Assembly: GCA_028564925.1 (NCBI GenBank)
Contig: CM053029.1
Span: forward strand, 579,515,455-579,579,454
Length of the DNA: 64,000 nucleotides
From: Lithobates sylvaticus
Lineage: Eukaryota > Chordata > Amphibia > Anura > Ranidae
Direction of reading: 5' to 3'
The notes under the pieces are model-generated. The model searched no databases, was not told where the DNA came from, and saw only the letters and a program-made list of their open reading frames with translations. Position 1 is the first letter of the stretch. Each line of letters opens with the position of its first letter. Shown one piece after another: positions 54,840 to 64,000 of the stretch. Position numbers and translations under genes: made by a program.

Positions 54840-55341
54840 TTGGGAACACTAAAAACCGATAGGGACAAACTACAGAAAAAAATTCCTTATAGTTGGAATG
54901 ACGATGGCATACCATATTTGGGAGTAACACTAACTAGTTCCACGAAAACACTAGCCAATACCAACCTTAAACCACTACTGGTAAAACTGGAGACACAAAT
55001 TAAACAGTTAGCAAAAAAAGATGGGTAGGCTAGCAGCATACAAGATGACAATCCTCCCCCACATCCTATATATGTTTAGGGCATTACTGATTCATATCCC
55101 AAACCACTTCCTCAAATTGTCCACTCTAATGTGGAAATTCCTATGGGGTGAAAAAAAAGCAAGATGTTCACCAAAAAATGTGATCCCTCACAAACAAATA
55201 GGAGGCGCAGGGCTAAAAGATATCTATGACTATATGTGGGCGACTAGACTGGACCAACTTAAACACTGGTTCACAACTACCGATACCCCATTGTGGGTCG
55301 AAATAGAAAGAAACATGGCCCCAATTTCTGACCTTACATAA
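54840..55341 (+). pseudogene. L1 ORF2, thumb and post-RT region
   Basis: IPYLGVTLTSSTKTLANTNL and PHILYMFRALLIHIPNHFL are the conserved blocks following the RT palm in L1 ORF2 (the YLG and the P-x-x-L-Y-x-F regions). KKARCSPKNVIPHKQIGGAGL matches the later G-G-x-G-x-P/L block. The blocks are in two frames and the reading stops at 55341. Confidence 0.75.
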
Positions 55342-55859
55342 TTCCTCCCACTATACAACCCTCCATACAAGCATGGAGGTTCTTCCTAAACCAACAACAC
55401 AGAAATCATCCCACAATTGACTACAAGTTTCCCCTAAGCATCCTAGAAGCCAAAATCCCAATGTTGTCACTAAAACAGTTCCCTATATATGGGATACATA
55501 TCGTACAAGACCTAATCACCAATGACAAAACCCTATCGAGTGAACAATTAATGAAAGTGTATAACCTACCAAACCATCTACTCTTTACATGCATCCGTGT
55601 AGTACACTTCTTGAAAACGAACCCACTTCCAACAATTAGGGTACCACCTATAGCATGGCAATTCCGCACACAAGGGCAATCTAGCTGCAGAGGCATATCA
55701 GTGTTCTACACTCTCATGCAGGACATTTCCGGAAAACAAAAGCAATGGAAAAATGGGAAACAGATATAGGGTCCACATTCATGGATGACCAATCGGAAAA
55801 AACGTTCCACACAATCCAAAAATCATCCCATTCTATGAGCCACTGGGAAATGACCATTA

Positions 55860-56285
55860 AGCCCCATACACACGGTCGGATTTTCCCATGGATTCTGTCC
55901 TATCGGACAATGTTGTCGGAAAATCCGACCGTATGTAGGCACCATCGGACAGTTTCCATCGGATTGTCGGACGGACAAAGTCCTATCTCCTGCTGGATAG
56001 ATTTTTCGACAACAAAGTCCGATCACACGAAATCTGATCGTGTGTATCGAATTCCTGCCGGACAAAGTGCCACGCATGCTCAGATCACATTACAAGACCA
56101 AAGCTATTGGCTACTAGCCTCTACGTAGTCCCGTGGTACGCAACAAACGTCACCACGTTCAGAATGATCGGATTTTCCGACAACTTTGTCCGACCGTGTG
56201 TACGCAAAACCAACATCGGACAAAGTATGACGGACATGATCCGACGGACCTGGTCCTCGGATAATCCGCGCGTGTGTATGGGGCT
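55860..56285. mobile_element. Harbinger-like MITE nested in L1
   Basis: Ends are AGCCCCATACACACGGTCGG and its inverted partner ending TGTGTATGGGGCT, with TTA on both sides. Internal repeats of 'gtccgac' and 'cggacaaagt' form several hairpins. Confidence 0.8.
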
Positions 56286-56299
56286 TTAGAGTGACTAAT

Positions 56300-56707
56300 A
56301 GATGGCAATACACCCCATGTAGACTGGCAAAATTCTTTCCGCACGCCTCAAAGCTGTGCTGGAGAAACTCACATGTTTTGGGAATGCCCAAATCTGATGA
56401 GTTTTTGGAACCAAGTATTTCAACTGATATCTTCTATCACTGGCATAATCACGCCTCCCAATCCTGCTTTAGCAATTTTACATATAGATATTGACAAATA
56501 AGACCCGTAGTGTCCCACATTATCCTAACAGCTAGATCCCTAGTATTAAGGAATTGGAAAAACGCCACAACTATAAATATCACTGATGTAACAAGAATAG
56601 TTCATCAACATTATACTTTGGAACGTGCACTGGCAATCAACTCTCTGAAGTGTGTGCAATTTGATGAAACCTGGAGTATTTGGACCACCAAATACAAGAG
56701 GTCATAA
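56300..56707 (+). pseudogene. L1 ORF2 C-terminal part after the MITE
   Basis: The region contains CWRNSHVLGMPKS-like sequence (the Cys-bearing block) and a final stretch ARSLVLRNWKNATTINITDV ending in ERALAINS and FDETWSIW. This parallels the L1 fragment at 37363-37662 without being identical. It marks the end of ORF2, followed by a short 3' untranslated region. Confidence 0.7.
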
Positions 56708-56905
56708 ACACATGATACTGTTATATCTTACCTTATCAGAATCTGAATGAACTATGATTCAGCCACTAGACCCTGATGCGTGCAAGACGAGTGCTTATTA
56801 ATTTCACCACTGTTGTTACTTTACCTCAATGCTTTCACATATAATTCCTTTTTCTTTGTAAGGTGAAACATTTCAATAGACATTAAATGCGAAAAAATAA
56901 ATAAA

Positions 56906-57268
56906 TTACAGCACTGCAGATAGAAGTTTTATTAACATTCAATAAGTAAGGCTTGTGTAGCATTTGTATATGCTATATCATTTTTTTATTTGCTATTGTG
57001 TACCATGAAAGCGGAGCATTTAACCCTCTCAGAGTTGTTGGAATGCAGTAGTTTGAGTTGCAAAATGATGCACAAAAAACAAAAGTACTGCAACGGAGTG
57101 GCATGTGTGCTGTAATAGCAAACAAGGCTTGCCTTGCCTTGCAGTGGGACTGCGCTGGGCAAGGGTTTCCAGCACAGTGCCAGCCACCCTGGTATGAATG
57201 AGCCCTAAACCTAAGTGCTAACACAAAGATCCCCTAAACCCAACTCTCCTAGTAAACCTAAATCTTAA
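56906..57268. other. Unassigned stretch
   Basis: No recognised gene or element end. Confidence 0.35.
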
Positions 57269-57270
57269 CC

Positions 57271-57530
57271 TTAAAAGCCGGTTCACACAGGGGCGGCTTC
57301 AAAGTCGCCCACCTCTGAAGCCGCCCCGTACAGCACAACTTCAGCGCGGCTTGCAAAACTACTTCTGTATAGAAGTCAATGCAAGCCGCTCTGAAGTCGC
57401 CCCAAATTAGTACAGGAACCTTTTTCTTAATCGGAGCGACTATTAGAACGGTTCCATTGTACAGAATGGAGCGCGACTTTTCAGGCGGCTAAGTTGCCTG
57501 ACAGGTCGCCCCTGTGTGAACCGGGTCTAA
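57271..57530. mobile_element. Harbinger-like MITE related to the GGCCCC family
   Basis: Ends 'gccggttcacacaggggcg' and 'cgcccctgtgtgaaccgg' are inverted. The neighbouring TTA/TAA words fit a 3-bp duplication. Confidence 0.65.
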
Positions 57531-57698
57531 TATTGCAAAGATAATTTAAAAAGTAAATAAAAAAATAAAAATAAATACAAGACCAAAATAATTTTCCACT
57601 AAAATCCATGGAAAAACTCTAAATCAAGATTAAAGCCCTATGAAGAATTGATCCACTGGCAGATTACACACGCAAACAAATACAGAATGAATAAGTGC

Positions 57699-58495
57699 TA
57701 GACATGTGCAATTCGTTTCGTTTTAATTCGTTTTCCGTTCAAATTCGTTATATTCGTTCATTCGTTATTGTACGAATGAAGGAATGATTCGCTAAAAATT
57801 CTAACGAATAACGAACTATCGAAACGAACGAATATGAAAAACAACGAAAATACGAAATAATTAAATTAGAAACAACGAAACTACGCAAGAATGAAAATCC
57901 GAAAAACGAAAAACAGGAACAACGAAAATCAAAATGAACGAAAAATTTGTACATTCGTAACTTTTTTTTTTTTGTTGATTCATAATTTTCCGTGTCTCTT
58001 ACAATGGCGCTGCTTAACGTGCTTCGAATGGATTGAACGAAAAAATTTGTAAATTCGTAACTTTTTTTTTTTTTTTTGATTCGTAATTTTCCGTGTCTCT
58101 TACAATGTAATAATAGCATACACATTACAATTAAATTATGAATTATGCTCCGATTACGAAGCTACGAAAACAATGTAACAAAAGTACAATTAAATCAATC
58201 ATACGAAAGTACGAATGTAACTAAATCTACGAAAATACGAATGCGTCCGAATACAAAATATAACGAAAATACGAATTTCGAATAAACGAAAATTAGACGG
58301 AAAAACGAATCAACGAAAAAATAACTCTACGAAAATACGAACGAGTCCGAATACGAACACCGACGACTTATGAATTTACGAATCGTTACGAATACGAACA
58401 GCGACGACTTACGAAATTACGAATCGTTACGAATCAACGGAAACGAACAGAAACGAAACGAAACTAAACAAATTTTTCTATTGTGCACATGTCTA
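57699..58495. mobile_element. 'Acgaa'-rich hAT-like MITE, complete
   Basis: Ends are TAGACATGTGCA and TGCACATGTCTA. The flanks ATAAGTGC (57691-57698) and ATAAGTAC (58496-58503) match at 7 of 8. The interior is saturated with CGAA/TTCG words in both orientations. Confidence 0.85.
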
Positions 58496-58599
58496 ATAAG
58501 TACATGGCATAGGCATTTTTAACACCTTTAGGAAACACTGAGCTGTGCATTTTAGTTGTACGCTTTGTGATGTTGTCATACGGTAGAAGCCTTTTAATT

Positions 58600-60500
58600 G
58601 GAGCAGAACCAAAAAGCTTGCTATTGAAGCTCTAGTAGAACCTTTTCCAGAACCTTTTTGAACCATTAGCTACATGCTCGAGAACATTTTACTCCAGAGA
58701 TTAAACATTTTAAGGTCTTTAACCCCACTAAAACCAATTTATCGGGGGTCAATTGAAAAAGGGTCAATTGACCACAGCACAATGAACCTCAAGTAACCTA
58801 AGGAAGAACCCCAAGGTTTGCCAGAACCCTGGTTAAGGATGGCTGCTCTAGGACTAGGAAACTGACGTGAGATTAGATGATAAAACAAGGATCTCCCTGC
58901 TATTTACAGGTAAGAAGTTTGCATTCATCAGTGGTCAATGAGAAAGATACATCTTACATTAGTAGTTAGTAGTAAGAAAAAAAAAAAAAAACACATTACA
59001 GTGGTGGCCAAAAGAAGCTCTAAAACATAGCAGGCACCATCAATTGGGTGGTCAATCAGTCACAGCTCAAGGAACCCCTAGAAACCCCTGGAGAAAATCT
59101 GGTTCAGGATGGCTTCTTTAGGACTAGGAAACCAAATAAAAAACATAGATGAGACTGACGTGAGATTAGGTGATAAAACAAGGATGGAGATAAAAGGTTC
59201 AAATTCATCAGGGTCAATGAGAAAAAATGTATCCTACATTGGCAGTTAGTAGGAAGAAATGAAGCCCTTACAGTGGTGGTCAGAATGCCATCAATACAGA
59301 CAGCTAAAAAGATAATCAGTGTCATGCTGTTGGCATTGCCAAGTGGTGTTGGCCCTAAAAGAATCTCACAAATCATTGACGGCCAATGAGAAAAATTCCA
59401 CTTACATTGGTAGTCAGTAGGAAGAATAAAACCCTTACAGTGGTGGTCAGAATGCTATATTTAAAGATAGTAGTTGTCATACTGCTGGCTTTGCCAAGTG
59501 GCATTGGTTCTAGAACTATGCATGCACCATCAAATAGGTTGTCAATCAGGCAAAGCTCAAGGAACCCCTCTGGAGGAACCTCAGGATTTCTGGGTGAGAT
59601 TGGCTTCTCTAGGACTAGGAAACCAGCTAAAGCACATTAGAAAACCCTGGAGGAACCATGGTTGGGGAAGGCTTCGCTATGACTAGGAAACTAGCTAAAA
59701 AACATTGATGAGACTGAAGTTAAATTAGGTGACAAAACAAGAACATCCCTGCCCTTTGCACTGAGATAAAAAGATCACAATTTATTGGGGGCCAATTAGA
59801 AAAAAATCCCTTTTACATTGATAGTCAGTAAGAAGAATGAAGCCCTTACAGTAGTGGTCAGAATGCCATCAATACAGACAGCTAAAAAGATAATCAGTGT
59901 CATGCTGTTGGCATTACCAAGTGCTGTTGGCCCTAAGAAAATCTCACAAATCATTGACGGCCAATGAGAAAAATTCCACTTACATTGGTAGTCAGTAGGA
60001 AGAATAAAACCCTTACAGCGGTGGCCAGATATATTTAAAGATAGTAGTTGTCATACTACTGGCTTTGCCAAGTGGCATTGGTTCCAGAACTATGCATGCA
60101 CCATCAAATAGGTTGTCAATCAGGCACAGCTCAAGGAACCCCTCTGGAGGAACCTCAGGGTTTCTGGGTGAGATTGGCTTCTCTAGGACTAGAAAACCAG
60201 CTAAAGCACATTAGAAACCCCTGGAGGAACCATGGTTGGGGAAGGCTTCTCTATGACTAGGAAACCAGCTAAAAAACATTGATGAGACTGAAGTAAAATT
60301 AGGTGACAAAACAAGAACATCCCTGCCCTTTGCACTGAGATAAAAAGATCACAATTTATTGGGGGCCAATTCGAAAACCTCAGGGTTTCGGGTGAGATTG
60401 GCTTTTCTAGGACTAGGAAACCAGCTAAAGCACACTGAAGAGACTAAAGTGATATAAGGTGACAAAATAAGGATGCCCCTTCTTTTAGCATTAGATAAGA
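58600..60500. repeat. Tandemly amplified hAT-like MITE interior, period about 576 bp
   Basis: Words recur at a spacing of about 576 bp: 'gatcacaatttattggggg' at 59767 and 60343, and 'atcattgacggccaatgag' near 59372 and 59949. Older partial units lie to the left from 58850. The units contain 'ggtagtcagtaggaagaat', the motif of the 48481-49528 array. Confidence 0.8.
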
Positions 60501-61645
60501 CGTTCACAATTTAAACAAACAGCATGCTTCAAAGGAGGAAGAACAAGAAATAAAGGACAACAAATAAAAGTTTAATAAATCACATACCTACTTCTTGGTA
60601 TTGTTGTCCTTTATGTCCTGTTTTATTGTATGCAGTCTACAAAGTGTGTTTTCTAACCCAGCTATCTCTGGATAAAATGCTTATTAACTTGGCTCAGACC
60701 CATCAAGCTGTGCTTTCTAATTAACCAAAGTGAGACTCAGAAGGAATTTGAAGACCAATTTTTTTTTTTTCATGCAGGCAAAAAAAAAAGAAAAAAAAAA
60801 GACAATACTTACTCCAGCTCAGTCTGGCACCACAGAGATCTGAGTGCCATGTATTCCTGTCAGCTCCACTCCCTTTCTCTAAACGTTGGCAGGTAGCGCA
60901 GACATAACAAATCTTTCTGAAGCAGACACAAGAAGAATCCTCCTTTTAAGAAAGACCTCAGTAATTTCATTTTTTTTTTTTTTTTAATGTGGCGGTGGAT
61001 AAATTAAATACGCTCATTGAACTTCTTTTCTTCCTCGTTTGAAAACAGGCAGCTGCCAGCTACAATCAGCCAGGCTTTCAGCTGCAACACTATCTTTTCA
61101 GGATGGTGGATTCATGGAATTGCTACTCAGCAGATGAGGGGGAGGCCTAAAGGATCAAAAGGAGGCAAGCAGACAAGCTGTGACTGACTAGTGTGAACTG
61201 GGAACTAACTGCAGGCCACTCATTGTAGGCAATTATTAGATAAAAATTGCCGGTAAATGAACATAATGTCAGGTTATGTGCTGTTAGTTTTTTTTTTTTT
61301 TTTGCATTTGAAGGGTTAAAGCAGAACTTTTGCCATAACAGCTTAAAAAAATAATCTTCTTTAGAAAGGAACATACATTCTACATTAATAATTATGCTAC
61401 CAAAATGAGCGTATGCTGTAAATTGCCTCCAGCATTGTTCCTGTTTCTTCTTGCTGGAGGCCGCCATTTTGCTGAAGCCCAGAGCCCCTGAGCAACAGTA
61501 AATCTTTAGGCTGTCAGCAGATCCGCCTCTAGTGCCTCTGATTTTTGGCAAAAGTTCCAAAAATAGAGAGCAACTGAGCATGTGCCGTGCTGGGTAGTGA
61601 GGCAGTATTTTTAATAAGTATAGACACTTATTTTTTTTAATGTTC
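60501..61645. other. Unassigned stretch with repeat traces
   Basis: A short inverted pair 'aaataaaggacaac' and 'gttgtcctttat' lies at 60552 and 60604. The segment from 61317 ('ttaaagcagaac') looks like the start of a frog MITE. No gene is recognised. Confidence 0.35.
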
Positions 61646-61649
61646 TATA

Positions 61650-62111
61650 CAGTGGAACCTTGGTTTACGAGTAACACGGTTAACGAGCGTTTTGAAAGAC
61701 GAGCAAATTTTTTTTTTTATTTGCGAGTGTTGTCTCGCAAAACAAGCAGAATTCGAAGCTAATGGGCGGTGCAGTACCACATTTGGCCAGAGGTGCGGGG
61801 GGCGCCGGGGACACTCGGAGCGGTTCGGAAATACTCGTAATGACTCAGAAACACTCGGAAATATTCCGTTCCTGAGTGTTTCCGAGGCTTTCCGAGCTGT
61901 CCACGAGTATTTCCGAGGTTCTCCGGCGCCCCCCCCCCCCCCCCCCCCACCTCTGGCCTCATGCTGTATTGCATGTAATAGAAGTCAATGCGGAACAAAT
62001 TATCTTCGTTTCCAATTGACTTCTATGGGGAAACTCCCTTTGATATGCAAGTGCTTTGGATTACAAGCATTCTCCTGGAACGGATTATACTCGTAATCCA
62101 AGGTTCCACTG
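61650..62111. mobile_element. Mariner/Tigger-like MITE
   Basis: Ends are CAGTGGAACCTTGG and CCAAGGTTCCACTG with TA on both sides (61648-61649 and 62112-62113). The interior repeats 'cgaaatactcg'-type words and has a long C run at 61930-61948. No transposase. Confidence 0.8.
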
Positions 62112-62199
62112 TACCTGCAAAAGGGGCCAGCCTGAAGTGATCTGGTAGGACTTAATTTTCTACTAAAGTTCCACTTTCAATCTAATGTAAATAAATAGG

Positions 62200-62604
62200 T
62201 TAAAGCGGAGCTCGACCCAAAAGGGGAAGCTCTGCTTGTTTGCTTCCTCCCCCTCAGCTGCCACATTTGGCACCTTTCGGGAGGGGGGGGGGGGTTACCT
62301 GTTTTTGACAGGTATCCATCGCCACTTCTGGGTGACCTTGCTACAGCGAGGTCCCCCAGAAGTTCAGCCCCCCCCTCCTCCTTCCCCCGCCGCCAAGCCA
62401 TTCACAAAGCACAGCATGCGCAATAGGGAACGGGCTGAGAAGCCGCAAGGCTTCACTGCTGGCTTCCCTTGAAAGGAATGGCGGCGGCAGCACCCGAGAA
62501 CCGACTGAAAAATCAGCTGGGGTGCCAACATCTCGGGATCCCTGGACAGAGCTGCTGACTTTTAATTTTTTGGTGGGGGGGGGGGGGCTGGTGCTCCCCT
62601 TTAA
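62200..62604. mobile_element. MITE with 'ttaaagcggagctc' end
   Basis: Left 'ggttaaagcggagctc' and right 'gtgctcccctttaag' are inverted. It is the undisrupted sibling of 8655-9657. Confidence 0.6.
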
Positions 62605-62950
62605 GAATGAAGTTAAATAAATAAGGAATTTATGCACCATATGTTCAGGAATTGGTGGACTTATTATACACATTGGTGTATGGACTATTGATTGGTCACT
62701 TATTTGTGTATCATTTTTTTACATTTTTTCTCGTGAATTTAGTTCTATAAAAAAAGTTTTTTTCACAAATTAATGGTATTTATTTTTAGATGTTAAAATT
62801 TGTTTAGCGCTGCACCCATATATCTTTATATACACTGAGGGGAATTGGGTATATTATTCTCTGGTGCTAGCTGCTTTCTTTATCTACTAAGCACTGACTC
62901 TGCATTTTTATTGAATAAATAAATGCATTGATGCAAGCTTCAACAACACA
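62605..62950. other. Unassigned AT-rich stretch
   Basis: No recognised feature. Confidence 0.35.
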
Positions 62951-62952
62951 TG

Positions 62953-63925
62953 TTAAGCCCCTGTACACACGGGCAGAATGTCGGGAGACATTTGCCGGTG
63001 TTCTATCAGATTACTGCTACCCATCAGATGGATGGAAGTGACATTCCACCATGTGTTCCACAGCGCTATTCGTTCCACATACTGTATGATTTGACTGGTA
63101 GCAGTATTCTGATAGAGTACCCATGCGGACATCTTAGTACACCCTGCTATGTCTTTAATTGCAGAATAATTTTAGCAGTAAAGTGAGCGTATATAAATCA
63201 ATATCATAGATATCAATATGTTATTATATTATATAGCGCCAACAGTTTGCACAGCGCTTTACAATGTAAAGGGAGACAATACACCAACAGTACAATTCTA
63301 AACAAGAGGTTTAGAGGAGCCCCGCCTCTGCGAATTTACAATCTAAGAATACTTTATTTATTGATATACGCTCACTTTATTGATAAAATTATTCTGAATT
63401 TCAAGACATAGCTGGGTGTACTAAGATGTCCGCATGGTGTCTATTCCACTGCGGAGCTAGAACCACCACTAGGGGGCAAGAGTGTCCACTGTGAGAGGAG
63501 AATGTGTCTTCAATGTAGGAGGGGCGGTGTTCTATCAGAATACTGCTACCGGTCAGATCCTAAAGTGTGTGGAACGCAGTGTCGTGGAACGCATGATGGA
63601 ACGCATCACGCATGTGCAACAAGTATTTTTTTCTGATGGGTAGCGGTATTCCAAAAACACCGGTACAAAAAATACCGGCTGACATTCTGCCCTTGCTTAT
63701 GTTGGTCTGCTTCTGTTGGACGTGCATGTTGGAAAACCAGCATACGACCGACTCCCAATCAGCGCTCTCAGCCAATGGCAGAGTGTTCTGGCAGGGGGGC
63801 CGTCCCTCTGTCAGAACACAACAGATCAGCGGGGGAGATCACTGGACTAAGCTTGCATGTTTAGTACAGCGGCTCCCGACAAGAGCTGTCAGTTGCAGAA
63901 ACTGTAGTGTGTACCAGGCTTTATG
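62953..63925. mobile_element. Large palindromic MITE with repeat in the loop
   Basis: The left end 'ttaagcccctgtacacacgg' fits the Harbinger-like family. The arms mirror each other, e.g. 'catgcggacatcttagtaca' at 63121 and its reverse complement near 63416. The loop at about 63200-63345 holds another dispersed repeat. Confidence 0.6.
63225..63350. repeat. Dispersed repeat 'tatatagcgccaacag'
   Basis: The phrases 'tatatagcgccaacagtttg', 'cagcgctttacaat' and 'aatttacaatctaaga' form a repeat motif known from frog sequences. Its class is unclear to me. Confidence 0.5.
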
Positions 63926-64000
63926 GGTCTTGATAGATATGGTTGCCTTCAAACAGGAAAGGTTTACTTACTTTACTTTAAAGTGAAATTAATCTCTCAT

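Larger units (their letters stand above)
51916..56905 (+). mobile_element. L1 LINE, near full span but decayed
   Basis: It has a GC-rich leader ('acgggggcgtggtgaccgag'), an ORF1 remnant, an endonuclease part, RT and a C-terminal region in order, ending near an A-rich 'gcgaaaaaataaataaa'. There is an apparent internal loss between ORF1 and the endonuclease. A Harbinger-like MITE sits inside at 55860-56285. Many stops and frame changes make it inactive. Confidence 0.8.

Noticed and set aside
1-64000. Host protein-coding exons, tRNA or rRNA genes
   Set aside because: No frame carried a recognisable host domain with splice sites, and no cloverleaf or rRNA signature was noticed. Weak exons cannot be excluded without transcripts.

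Overview
The window looks like vertebrate, most likely amphibian (frog), non-genic DNA. The inference rests on the mix of Tc1/mariner elements, CR1 and L1 LINEs, a GIY-YIG Penelope-like element, a Ty3/Gypsy element and very many short DNA transposons (hAT-like and Harbinger-like MITEs). I found no convincing host exon, tRNA, rRNA, CRISPR array or bacterial-type gene. Almost every long reading frame is part of a mobile element or a by-product of a tandem array.

Layout. 0-5.5 kb: two Tc1 copies, a hAT MITE with a perfect 8-bp target duplication, and MITE pieces. 5.5-8 kb: a 5'-truncated Penelope-like element (reverse transcriptase plus GIY-YIG remnant) followed by AT-rich DNA. 8-24 kb: a dense MITE field, with elements inside elements, a possible solo LTR and a CR1 3' end inside a MITE. 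24-37 kb: a short hAT element with perfect target duplications, Tc1 ends, minisatellites, a CR1 piece and five copies of an unnamed GC-rich dispersed repeat (called DR-A here). 37.2-50.9 kb: an L1 3' end holding a near-pristine Ty3/Gypsy element with 1078-bp LTRs. That element is itself interrupted by an unclassified 1.6-kb insertion and by a 2.8-kb hAT-like element carrying three different tandem arrays. 51-57 kb: an inverted DR-A pair and a damaged L1 containing a MITE. 57-64 kb: hAT and mariner-like MITEs, a tandem duplication of about 576 bp, and a large palindromic MITE.

The strongest evidence is structural: target-site duplications that give family and boundaries, and nesting that gives relative age. 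One order can be read directly: L1 first, then Gypsy into its 3' region, then the hAT-like element and the unclassified element into the Gypsy copy. The most unusual signals are (1) the composite hAT-like element at 46807-49627 and its short sibling at 24315-24677; (2) a 31-bp array with a 155-bp higher-order period whose core motif recurs in four other repeats of the window; and (3) the unclassified 1.6-kb insertion at 42563-44191. Family names come from recognising protein and terminal motifs, without any database search. I see no evidence of a new functional gene system.
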